Origin: Eurosta solidaginis
Taxonomy: Eukaryota > Arthropoda > Insecta > Diptera > Tephritidae
Assembly (NCBI RefSeq): GCF_040869045.1
Contig: NC_090323.1
Location: 175,420,083 to 175,484,082, forward strand
Length of the DNA: 64,000 nt
Reading direction: 5' to 3'
The notes below the pieces were generated by a model. The model was given only the letters and a program-made list of their open reading frames with translations. It was not told the origin of the DNA and did no database searches. The translations under genes and the position numbers were made by a program. This document shows positions 30,290-40,780 of the stretch, piece after piece (positions within the stretch are counted from its first letter, which is position 1; the number at the start of each line of letters is the position of its first letter).

Positions 30290-30730
30290 TGCAAGGCGAA
30301 TTCAATACCAGGCAAGGCGAATTCTGTACCAGGTGTTGTTATCCCAACAGCTGATTGCTTCTTCTTGATTATTTTCGATACATCGCCTTCTACTTTAAAA
30401 TGTCAGTTAATCGAAATCAATTAAAATTTTCTTTTGACTTGACATTCTTCTGCACGGCGAATTGGTTGAATTCGCTTTGCCCCCACGTTGTATAGATTCG
30501 CCTTGAATTATGCAATAAAGCAAGGCTAATTACGTACAAGCTGTTGTTATCCCATCAGTTGATTGCTTCCCCTTGATAATTTCCAAACCAAGGCGAATCT
30601 ATACAAGATGATGGCAAAGCGAATTCAACCCAATTAGCCGTGCAAAAGAATAAAGATAAATTAGTATTGCTTGTACACAGAAAGTAACAAGAAGAAGAAA
30701 TCAGCTGATGGGATAACAGCATCTGATACT
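30290..30730. repeat. MITE-like nested inverted and direct repeats
   Basis: Arms 30435-30500 and 30595-30657 are inverted copies: GAATTCGCTTTGCC and GTATAGATTCGCCTT on one side, AAGGCGAATCTATAC and GGCAAAGCGAATTC on the other. TGTTATCCCA-CAG-TGATTGCTTC occurs in direct orientation at about 30337 and 30542, and inverted at about 30690-30720. No coding capacity. Confidence 0.65.
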
Positions 30731-31038
30731 GGATTCACCGTGTTTCCAAGCGAAGCCTTTGTTCATCAAATTAATCAATTCTACTTTTCTTTCGACTTGA
30801 AATTCTTTTATTTTTTATTGTTTACTTTCATCCCTAACTCTTTTTATGGAAAAACCAATTGAAAAGTGTTTCACTCCGTACAAGTTGTAGGCTAAAATGT
30901 ATTGCGTTTACTTACTCAATTATTTGGCGCTTAACCGTTTAAAAGATTATGGCCGCCGAACAAGACGCGCCAGTCACTTATTCCCTGCGCTAACTGAGTA
31001 TGCCGCCAACTGGTAACACCAAGATAATTGAAATCGTT
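30731..31038. other. No gene; short block shared with the TRMT1-like intron
   Basis: 30905-30980 reversed resembles 817-884 (CCGTTTAAACGGTTAAGC and GACGCGCC words), a short dispersed repeat. Confidence 0.5.
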
Positions 31039-31640
31039 TTACAGCTGGTCCTTCCAGCGGAGTACGGGCCGCCCTCTTCCTCTGCTTCCGTATGCGAGTT
31101 CCGATAAATATACTTTCTTAGCCGGAGTATCAGTATCATCGTTCATTCGCATTACAAGGGCTAACCAGCGTAGTCGCTGTGTTTTAATTCGCTGGACTAT
31201 GTTAATGTCAGCGTAACGCTTGTAGAGCTCATCATTAAATCTTCTTGGGTAATCGTCGTCTCCAATGCGTAGGGGTCCGTAAATCTTTCGAAGAACTTTT
31301 CTCTCGAACACTCCTAAAACCGCCACATCCGATTGGTGTCATGGTCCATGCCCCCTGCACCAAAAGGCAGAACGTGTGCGATAAGTGACTTGTAGAGCAT
31401 TATTTTCGTTTGTAGAGAGAGGACTTTACATTACAATTGCCTACCTAGTTCAAAGCAGCATTAATTGGCCAGAGTGGTTCTTTGCTGGATTTCTAGACTA
31501 ACGTTGTTGTTTTTGTCCTCATTCACCATAAAACACATTTTGTACTCCTCTTTTTCCAGTTTGGATTAAACTGAGTATATGGGGCGGGTGTACAGGCCGA
31601 TAATACTAATGTCGCCAATATACGCCAGTAATTGCATGCT
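31039..31640 (-). pseudogene. Old LINE remnant (RTE-like C-terminal region)
   Basis: The frame 31326-31039 reads FERKVLRKIYGPLR, NDELYKRYADINIVQRI, RLRWLALVMRM and GRGRPVLRWKDQL. This is the post-RT region typical of RTE-like and related insect LINEs, where FERKILRKI and GRGRP.LRW are common signatures. Upstream sequence to about 31640 is consistent with degraded RT, but frames are broken. No endonuclease or 3' tail recognised. Confidence 0.65.
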
Positions 31641-31842
31641 TTTATAGAGTACGAGCCAGACCCGTGCGCATCTTGCGAAACCAATATAAAAGTCTCTTAT
31701 CAAATATCAACAGAAATCAGACGTTCTATTAATCAATTAAAATTACAGCTTGCGCTGCCATCTAGCGTATTGTAGCAACTGCCGGTAATGCAGTGCAAAT
31801 ATTCACAATAGTGCCATAGTACAAATAGATTTCTTTGTGTGC
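31641..31842. other. Spacer before LINE family 1 copy
   Basis: No gene seen. Confidence 0.3.
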
Positions 31843-32520
31843 TTGTTGTTGTTGTTGTTGTTGTTGTAGCAGTGCTTCGCCCCATCTAATAGGTGCGACC
31901 AATTACAAATTGTCATCAATGTCCTCTAACGGGAGTCCAAGGAAACTTGTAGTTTCAACGGTGGTGGACCATAATGAGAGGGGTGTTAGAGGCGTTGGTT
32001 CCACATTACAATTAAAGAGATGGTTGGTGTCATGTGGGGACACATTGCAAGCGGGGCATACATTTTGTATGTCGGGGTGATTCTGGATAGGTAAGAGTTT
32101 AACCTGTTACAGTATCCAGATGGAAGTTGAGCTAGAGTGACTCGCGTTTCCCTGGGGAGTATGCGTTCCTCTTCCGCAAGTTTTGGGTACTGTTCTTTGA
32201 GTACTGGATTCACCGGGAAATTCCCGGCATAAAGGTCCGACGCCTGTTTATGGAGTTCGCTGAGGACGTGCTTGTGTTTTTTGGCTTCATACGGCTGAGT
32301 TCTCAGGTGACATATTTCCTCATAATGCTTACGGAGATGACTCCTTAAGCCCCTGGGCGGTGTGGGCTCATCAATCAGATGTCAGTTGGGATGCCCAGGT
32401 TTCTGGGTATTCAACAGGAACTGTTTTGTTAGCATCTCATTTCTCTTCCTGACGGGGAGTATTCTCGCCTCGTTATGTAGATGGTGTTCTGGGGACATAA
32501 GAAGACAACCCGTGCTGTTC
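31843..32520 (-). mobile_element. LINE family 1, 5'-truncated copy B
   Basis: It starts at a TTG run (31843-31866) equal to the CAA tail and matches 19717-20350. On the minus strand: CLLMSPEHHLHNEARILP, then RNEMLTKQFLLNTQKPGHP, and PRETRVTLAQLPSGYCNRLN. Frames are broken in between. Truncation is at about 32516. Confidence 0.85.
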
Positions 32521-33119
32521 AAAGTAGAGTCGGATGAGCGCATACTTAAGTGGGATCTGACCTGTTGGGATTCCAAAAGTGCAAATCAAACCTGGTAAAT
32601 CCACTGTCTACTAAATCTTCCTGTAGTGTTTATCAGAAGTATTTCCCTCATGCTGACTGTATCCCATCTGCCACATTCGCAGGTCAGATTTTGCATGACA
32701 TTGTCCGGTGTTAACTCAACAAATGTATCTTCTACTCTCCGTCATTGTTGACTGAAATGAATATACGCTCCTTTACCAAGACCGATTAATAATTGTTACA
32801 GATGGAAGTGGACCTCTCCATGTTATCGACTCAATCATGCATCCAGCACGGGAACTAATTTACTGGCCCATTTTCCTGCCGGATGGCTGCTTCATTGCTC
32901 TAATAATTTTTTAATCTCTGTGCTGGCTGAATACAGGTAAAAGGCTCGGAATTTCATTACATCTAAGCAGCAAGCGAGAGTCTCGAACCCGAGGCGGTTG
33001 CCTGTAACTTTCCTAAAAACATTTATTTGAAATAGTTCGAACGTTAGTCGGGCTAAAATGTCAGGGCTTACTGAAATGCTACCATTATTTTAGAGATACT
33101 AAATTATTGAAAAAGTCTT
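32521..33119. other. No supported gene
   Basis: Unique-looking, no ORF of note. Confidence 0.3.
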
Positions 33120-33345
33120 CTTCTACTTCTTTAAATAAACTCCCCGAAGGTTTTAGGAAGTATTCCCGATAGTGGTGGTCTTTTGTCGGGTGTTAGTCCG
33201 ATATGTTTCGGAAATTAGCATTATTAAGGTTAGCGATTTGACATGACCATAGCATATCTTCTAGGTCTGTGGGGTTTAATCGCATCTTACGACAGGCATA
33301 CGCGCGAAAAATCCAAGCCCCTTAAGCTGCTGCGGGGTTAAAAAT
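33120..33345 (-). mobile_element. SINE-like CAA-tail family, old reversed copy
   Basis: The reverse complement holds GGGGCTTGGATTTTTCGCGC, TATGCCTGTCGTAAG and CTTCGGGGAG, landmarks of the family, but with strong divergence and inner loss. Confidence 0.5.
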
Positions 33346-35287
33346 ATACTTCCACAGTTGGGTTACATCGTTTGGCCGAAATATTGTTTTCGAAAAGCAG
33401 CTGCAAGCTAACTGGATATCCTATTAGGTGTAGCGTGCGTCACATTTTAGTCCTGAGAGTTGATAGTGGAGGTCGGTTTTTATGCACATCTAAGACGATT
33501 GAGCTATGATATAATACATGAATGTGAAACAAAATTTAAAATACATTTCTTTAGTGCTAAAGAAGTTTAAAAATACAAAACAATATATCCTAAAACTATG
33601 CTAAATTTGAATTTATGACGCAGTGAAGAAAAACAAAAATTACTAAGTATCACCTGAAAGCACAAGAGGTTTGAAACTTCTATACCAAAGCAAACAACCA
33701 ACATTCTAGAATTTTCTTCAAAATCTACAAATTTCCAGCACTTGCACAACGGACTTCAAAATGGTAAGTTTTTTTGTACAACGAAGCCTAAAAATCTGCA
33801 ACACTTTTAAAAAAAGTTCACAAACCCATATCCTTCCCGCATAAAATTTATGTAACATCTGTAAAACATTTACAACTGCTTAGCATGATTCGTTTTACAT
33901 AATAGTATATGTAACACTATCAACCTGCTTGTCCTTCAGTCCTTTTCCCACTCACAGGCATTGCATTTCGTCTTACGAAACTCTTTCTGTAGTTTTGAGT
34001 ACGCATTAAATATAGTATACTAGTAGTAGTAACAATAGTAAGAGCAATGCAATAACAACAAAAACTATTTCTGCATTGGGGATACTCGGCTGCGCGATAA
34101 CGGTACTTTTGTTATGCGCCCATCCATCGTCATCGCTCATTTAGAGCTTTTTCAACTATTCATTATGCTACCGAGCAAGCATTCGTTGTGCATGGGTGTA
34201 TCTAGGGGGCGACGAGGGGGGTTGTCTTTAACCCGTCGTAGCAATTTATTGATTTTACAATATACGCAGAAGGAGTGCTGCCGAAGCGACTGTCCTCGAC
34301 ATATGTGACTCCTGATCATTCTAACCTTAAATAAGCGACTACTACATCACATTACTTGACAATATCCCACATTTTTCGAGTATCGGTATACCTTCCTGTT
34401 CCCCGGGGCGCTCTTAAAAATGTTTTTACTAACTTAGACCGCGGGGTGTTTCAATTTAGTAAGCTAGGCAATCGCATTCCCGTTTCATGACGAGTATGTT
34501 CCTATCTCCTTACCGTATATTGGGGGTTATATGACTTATTACGTTATCCAAAGATAAGTAAAGGTCTCGTCCGCTACGAATGCAATTAGGCGTATAAACT
34601 TTGCTAGTAATGTGTAAATTTTCAGAAAAACATTCGAGTCGTTTGGATCCGAAAAATTTCGACTTGCCAATGTTGAAGACTTCAGACAAGACAATTTACA
34701 TTTTCGAGCGCACGGTTTCTCGACAGTCTGGCAGCGGAAGGGAAGGTGGATTTATCCTACCTTTTTAAGTTCATATGGAACAGCAAGCAGTTTGTTGAAG
34801 ACTATATGGTTGGATACAAATATGCCTTCACTCCACCGTAATCGAGGGCATTCGCAATGGACATAAATCTCTCCGAGGGAAAATGTGGGAAGCCATATAC
34901 ATGTCCTTTCAATCTAACCTTAGCTATCCTGACATGGGAAAAGTCGCCAATGGTGCGTCGGTGCATAGGCGGTTTCTTGCTGCTCGTGCTAATGGAGGAC
35001 TTTACGCGCCTGGCAAGCGGCAGTAGACAAAGTCAGAAGCGTGATAGAACCCTTTTCTCAGAAATGTCATGGGATGAGATTGCCAGAACATTATCTTCGC
35101 AGCGAAATGCATTGCATACTTTGATCAGCTGGGCCTTTGTGATACCACAGGATGAGTTAGAGCACTTCCTTTAAGTATGTGGGAAATTTAACTATTTTGT
35201 CAGTCTAATGTAGCGTCCAATGTGATTGAATTCAGCAGAGCCAAGTTTCGCTATATATCCGATGAAGTACCTGTCCTCAACACTATC
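33346..35287. other. No confident gene
   Basis: A 105-codon plus-strand ORF at 34857-35174 has no recognised domain. AAAATG followed at once by GTAAGT at about 33760 mimics an ATG-intron first exon, but nothing supports it downstream. Confidence 0.3.
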
Positions 35288-36220
35288 TATGGGGTATTCC
35301 ATCCCATTTCGACCAATTTTGAACCCGACCCCTTTAGAATTGGCTGAACGTTTTTCTTCTTTTTCTAGCTTACGAAAGACGTTTTTCAGAATTTTTTCAT
35401 CCTACTCAAAAAAAGTTATGAATTTAAAAAAAAACACCGTTGACCGTTTGGGATCTTTTTTTTTTAAATTTGTTTTTAAATGTACTTTTCGGAAAAAATA
35501 CAAAAAAAATTTTAAAGTTTTTTTTTTTAATTTTTCAGTTTTTCGAGATTTTTCGAATTTCGCCATTTTTTTTTCTCATAAAAAACTTCAATCAATTCTG
35601 CAATCATCCCCACTAATCCCGGAGTGGGTCGATTTTTTTTTATTTTTTTTGTTTAATTGAAAAAAAAATTTTCAAAAATAAAATTTTTTTTTTATCAATT
35701 TTATTTATATAACAAAAAAATGTAAGAAAATGATTTTTAAGTATTCTTTTCTTTATATATTATGGTAATCTACGATTAAAATTACTCGCTTTCTGTGTCA
35801 GTCATTAATCCTGGTTATTTTAATCGTAGATTACCATAATATATAAAGAAAAGAATACTTAAAAATCATTTTCTTAAATTTTTTTGTTATATATCAATCT
35901 TATGATAAAAAAAAATTTTATTTTTGAAAATTTTTTTTTCAATTAAATAAAAAAAAATATAAAAATAATCGGCCCACTCCGGGATTAGTGGGGATGATTG
36001 CAGAATTGATTGAAGTTTTTTATGAAAAAAAAATGGCGAAATTCGAAAAATCTCGAAAAACTGAAAAATTAAAAAAAAAACTTTAAAAATTTTTTTTGTA
36101 TTTTTTCCGAAAAACAAGTTAAAAAGAAAAAGATCCCAAACGGTAAATTTTTGAAAAAGTTATAGCATTTTGAAAACAAAAACGGTGTTTTTTTTTAAAT
36201 TCATAACTTTTTTTGTTCCC
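35288..36220. repeat. Large foldback: 375-400-bp inverted arms with a 33-nt loop
   Basis: Left arm about 35408-35782 and right arm about 35816-36215 are near-perfect inverted copies. They pair GGTAATCTACGATTAAAAT with its complement next to the loop, then GGGATTAGTGGGGATGATTG, and at the base GAATTT-A9-CACCGTT. The right arm has some 47 extra bases. The left side continues to about 35288 with GGGGTATTCCATCCCATTTC-type repeat sequence. No protein coding. Confidence 0.85.
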
Positions 36221-39200
36221 TCAGATATCCTACTGAATCGACAATCCCCCGATTCCGATAAATACGTAACCTAGTTAATTTCTCTCGGTGTGACCAGTAG
36301 TATTCCTCCTTGTCGGCACAGTTCATAAATTACACCACTGTGACCTTGAACTCATGGCAATACTCTGAAGCGCCGAGAGGTTAGATTTTTTGCGGACTGT
36401 CTGCAATCTCTTCCTACCTCGAACAAAATTTTGTTGCTGTGGGGTTTCGATCGCCTTTTGAATGTCGGGGTAAGCTACAGAATCTAAGATCTAAGTCATC
36501 GAGCCGCCTTCATTAAAGGTATTAATTCCCCTTTAAAAAAATACAAAGTCTGATTCTTAAGGAGAGGGAAATATCCTCTTAGCAGATAGGTATGTCTACA
36601 TTTCCATCAAGTTTAGAGCTATCTTTGAAGACGGCCGTGAACTCTGGTCTAGATTAGAGCTAACATCCCATTCATGCCTCCGGAATTATAATGGGTAATT
36701 TATCGGTAAGAGATTAGGCATTATTTCCAGAGCCTTGCTGGGTGTTGAGGGCCGTGCGCTTGTTATAATCATTGTATCTGACCAAACAACATTGGGAGGG
36801 TGGAATTTGGTGCGACTGATGTATTTTGAAACTGTGTTCATTCATCCCTTCGATTGTACGAAAAATTACCCTGAAGCTGGCAGAACGCTGAACAAGTTTT
36901 ATCTCCAAACCATTTCAAATGGTTCACTTGGTTTTGTTGATCTTCCGCCAGGGTGGATAAATGATGTATGTTGGAGCAAATTTCCGTCATCCCTTGTAAA
37001 ATTTGGTTTGGAGACAAACCGGTTGGGGCGTTGTTTCGTCAGCATCATTTTATTTCCTATAAACCAAGGGTAAATTTCAGTATTTACAGCATTCACTGCT
37101 ATACCGCGAGATTCTACAGCAGTTCTCTTAGAGTTTGAAACTCTTTTTCGGTTGCTTTTATATCTATGCCATCTCTGTGTGCGGTGATTTGGCAACTAAT
37201 CTGTAGAGGGAATAACACACCTCCTTAGGAGGTGCCTCTGGATGCGTACCGCGCTATAAGCAGTCTCTCGAACTTGATTGGATAGTCCTTTTTGTTAGAA
37301 GTAACTTCAGGAAAGTGGCCGCTCTAAACCTAAATGCAGTAGCTACGACATTACAAAAGATCTCGCCACGCCCCTGTTTTGTGTAAAGCATGTGTGCCTT
37401 TGCCCTGAGGCTGTAGTGCCGAGAGCACTCGCTAATAATCACGTTTGTGAGTTCATTCACATTTTCTATACATTTTCCCACACTCCTTGCTCCTTAATGC
37501 ACACAAGGATATGCATTTGCAAGTGCATATTTTCCACCACAAGGCTTGTGCGTGTGGTTGTAACTGTGAGAGCGGCCGGCGGAATTCTTTCACATGCTTT
37601 TTGTAGTACAATGTCCGGGCCATGCATCCAGGGCAATGTTCGTGTTTGACGGGTATGGGAAAAAGATGTAGAAAATGTGTGAAAATAGAACGTCAAGGAT
37701 TAAGATAGCATTTAGTTCTTTTTCACTGAGCGTTAAGAGTTTCCTTATGTATTTTCTTCTTTTTTTATGTACGTCTACAACGGATGCAGTTTGAATGTTT
37801 AACAATTGGACTTAAGAAAAAGGGCGGTTCTCACAGTTGAGTGATAGAAGATAATATAGAAGATTTGAGCCATTATAAAAACACCTACAAAGTATAACCG
37901 TTTCTGACATTACTAACGTTTTCCGCTATGAAAAAAATTACAAATTTCTCAACTGCACACATGCATACATATATTTTTTTCTCAAACAAAAACAAATTTG
38001 CATAATATACTTTGTTTATTTTTTTGTTACATTTTCTTCTGAGATTGATTTTTAAATATTTATGTTGCGAAAAACCTTCGAAAAAAACTTCATGGCCGAC
38101 CAGGAGAGAGAATGGTTATACCTTGTAAGTGTTTTTATCATGATGTGGTCTACGGAAAAATATTTTTTCATTTATTTGAATTATTTTTCTACCTGGACGA
38201 GTTTAACAAAGTTAAAGAGTCGGTGTTTCATTATCTTAAATAGTCGGCTCGTCGTAATATACTTCTAATATCCACAGACTCGAAGATGTTGGTAACGGAG
38301 TATGCCGAATTCAATCCGAAAAAGGACAGCAAATGCCCGTAATACCCTCTAAGCCCTCGAGGCGTGTTTGTCGGTTAAAACAACAACAGAAAAACGGAGT
38401 AGGTCCTGTGCTTTCAATTGCATTGCTCTTCTTTTGTAAAGCTCAATATAAATAAAAAGTAGACTCGTAATAAAAAAGATGTTTACAGAAGTTTTTTCAG
38501 AAAAGTGTCTGACCTCTTAATTTTAAATTATATAAATCATTTATCCAATCGAAAGATACATTTTTTGAAAAATTCGTGGTTTTTTTTAAATATCATTCGT
38601 TTATTCCATTTCCTTCTACATTTCGGCCACCACTAAATGAATATTGCACAAATAAATATTTGACATACTGATTGTTTTTTTTTTTTTTTTGTTTTGTAAT
38701 ATTTACCGTAGTAATCGATATGTGCATTTGCATCTTTGTTATTCGCAGCGTTTTTGTAAACGTCACTTCATACATTGCCACAAATTCGGACTAGCAACCC
38801 TAATTTAGTTGACCTTGTGAAACGGCCATAATTTGTGAAATACATCCATATAAAGGGAGCATTCCCTGCACACTAGACAGGGTCGGTCCTCATATGAAAT
38901 AAAAAGACGTGTCTCTAAATTTAAGTTTATGTTGAGACAGTATCGGTAAATATTTTTTGTATCGTTACAATCACATCCGAAATAGTTTTCGTCTGTTCTA
39001 ATTTGATTATTTGACATCAGAGCTTTGGAATTCACATGTCATTATTATGCTGTTGAGAAATTCTATATTTGCTATATATGTATATGTCTTTTGAGCTTTG
39101 CTCACGTTTTCCCTAAATCATTTTTTCATAGATCTGTAAAACAAGTAGCATACTTTAAAGGGCTAAAACTGGTTTAAGAGACAACACCTTATAAAAACAA

Positions 39201-39539
39201 ACTCTGATCACAAAAGAACATTAGAAGGAAATATTCAGCTTCTCAAAACCAAAATATTTGCAAATCAATTTCAAAAATTGGATGACAAATAGTCAAGTTA
39301 AAAAATTGGGTCACAAAAAGACTTAAAATCCATTTTTTAAATTTTATTTCCTTGAATCTTTTATTTCTTTGCATAAATTTTTCAGAAAATCTATCCACAA
39401 CAAGTTTGAAAAATCTCTCAGGTTCAAATATAAAAATTCATATTTCCCAATTGGCCCTGTAAAAAAAAATATTAAAAAAAAATTTAGCTTTTTTTCGCAG
39501 GTGATACAAAATTATGTCCAAATTTCAGCGAAATCATTG
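36221..39539. other. 3.3 kb without a supported gene
   Basis: Overlapping ORFs at 36735-37073 (+) and 36899-37195 (-) are antisense to each other and show no known domain. A CAACAACAG stretch near 38385 may be an eroded SINE-like tail. A T18 run lies at about 38673. Confidence 0.35.
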
Positions 39540-40105
39540 ATTCACAGCACATTACTGCAAGACTTGCAAGGGTCTACTCTTCCTCCCAGTATCGAAAGGT
39601 GGACTGCAAATTATCTACTAGCAAGCACCTGTCCATATCGGGATCGTAACATCCAACTCAGAATAATTAAACAAGGGGTCCTGCAGGCTGGTGTCCTATC
39701 CCCACTTTTATTTAATTCTTACATATCGAAAAGCTCCCTTCCCCACCAGAAGGATGACTGCAAGATAATGGCAACAGGACCTGGCCCATCCATTGATGAG
39801 CTATGCTAAAAAATCAACTCGCAAAATTTTTCACCGTCACCGACCAAATCCTCGGCTACCTTATTTAAAATGCTGACGCGGCAAATTACGGCAATGTGAG
39901 ACATTCACGTTGATGGCATTACGCTACCTACTAGGTGCGACTTGCGATGCGCACCTACACTTTTGGCTAGCATGCAGCCGAAATTTTACATTAGGTTCAG
40001 AGCTGTAACAAAATCTTGAAGTCCCTAACTGGCAGCTTTGGAACAAAGACAAAGAAACGCCCATAGCCACTTATAAAGCACCGCGCTCAGAACTGCGACT
40101 GGATG
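39540..40105 (+). pseudogene. LINE family 1 relic copy C, upstream half
   Basis: Plus-strand RT remains: LLQDLQGSTLPPSIERWTAN, then GVLQAGVLSPLLFNSYISKS and MATGPGPSIDELC. They match residues about 250-350 of the 19834-21837 frame. The catalytic YADD segment is lost, and stops and shifts follow. It ends in GACTGGATGTCTTC, where LINE family 2 begins. Confidence 0.8.
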
Positions 40106-40143
40106 TCTTCTTATTTTATTTATTTATTTATTTATTATTTAAA

Positions 40144-40168
40144 GTCGACGACAAACTATGGTCGACTG
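40144..40168 (-). other. Terminal hairpin next to the LINE family 2 tail
   Basis: AGTCGAC and GTCGACT flank an 11-nt loop immediately inside the simple-repeat tail, giving a perfect 7-bp stem. Terminal hairpins like this are recognised by RT in some CR1-like LINEs; the role here is inference. Confidence 0.6.
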
Positions 40169-40320
40169 CATAATATAAAAGATATATAAATATACAACTC
40201 AAAAGATAGAATTTAAGATATATCGAGATTTCAACAATGTTATATTACAAACAAATATATATTAATGAACATTACTCTTTAATTTCGGAATATAATAATA
40301 ATAAGAAATATGAGCAGAAA

Positions 40321-40656
40321 TAAGATCTTGTACCGAGATCTTATACTGGCGGAATGCATCAGATCCCGCTCAGCATGATTTCGGAATGCAGTGGATTCCA
40401 ATCTTCCTGTTGGAATGCAACAAGATTCCAATCAGCATGTCATGGGAATCCGGCAGTGCTAAGAGTAGTGTAATGAGGATACGCCATCACACGGCATAAA
40501 AAAGTAACATGACCTGTGTTGTTGGAATGCACCGGATTCCAATCAGCTCGATGCCTGACCCATAAGATTATACTGCCGGAATGCATACGATTCCGGTCAG
40601 TGACTCATGAAAAAGCATATTTTTACGTTGTTGGAATGTACCAGATTCCAATCAAC
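40321..40656 (-). repeat. Array of 7-nt-loop hairpins in the LINE family 2 3' UTR
   Basis: Stem-loops at 40321-40343, 40346-40373, 40381-40401, 40407-40435, 40518-40547, 40572-40601 and 40627-40656. Most have the form (CTG)-NNGGAAT-7 nt-ATTCCNN-T-(CAG), with a bulged T. The NN pair is TT/AA in some units and CC/GG in 40576-40596. The loop is usually G(C/T)ANNNG. Confidence 0.85.
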
Positions 40657-40780
40657 ACAGTACTGTCTTGTTCCTTCTTAATGATACATGTTGATAAATG
40701 TTCCTCCATCCTTAAACGAGATAGTTCCTGTTTTTTATGGAAGAAATAAAATGCCGGCAAATTAAATTAGCTTTTATCTC

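Noticed and set aside
33750..33770. ATG directly followed by GTAAGT, as in some ribosomal protein genes
   Set aside because: No coding exon or conserved promoter element is visible downstream.
36735..37195. Overlapping ORFs of 112 and 98 codons on opposite strands
   Set aside because: Neither contains a recognisable domain or splice context; each is the shadow of the other.
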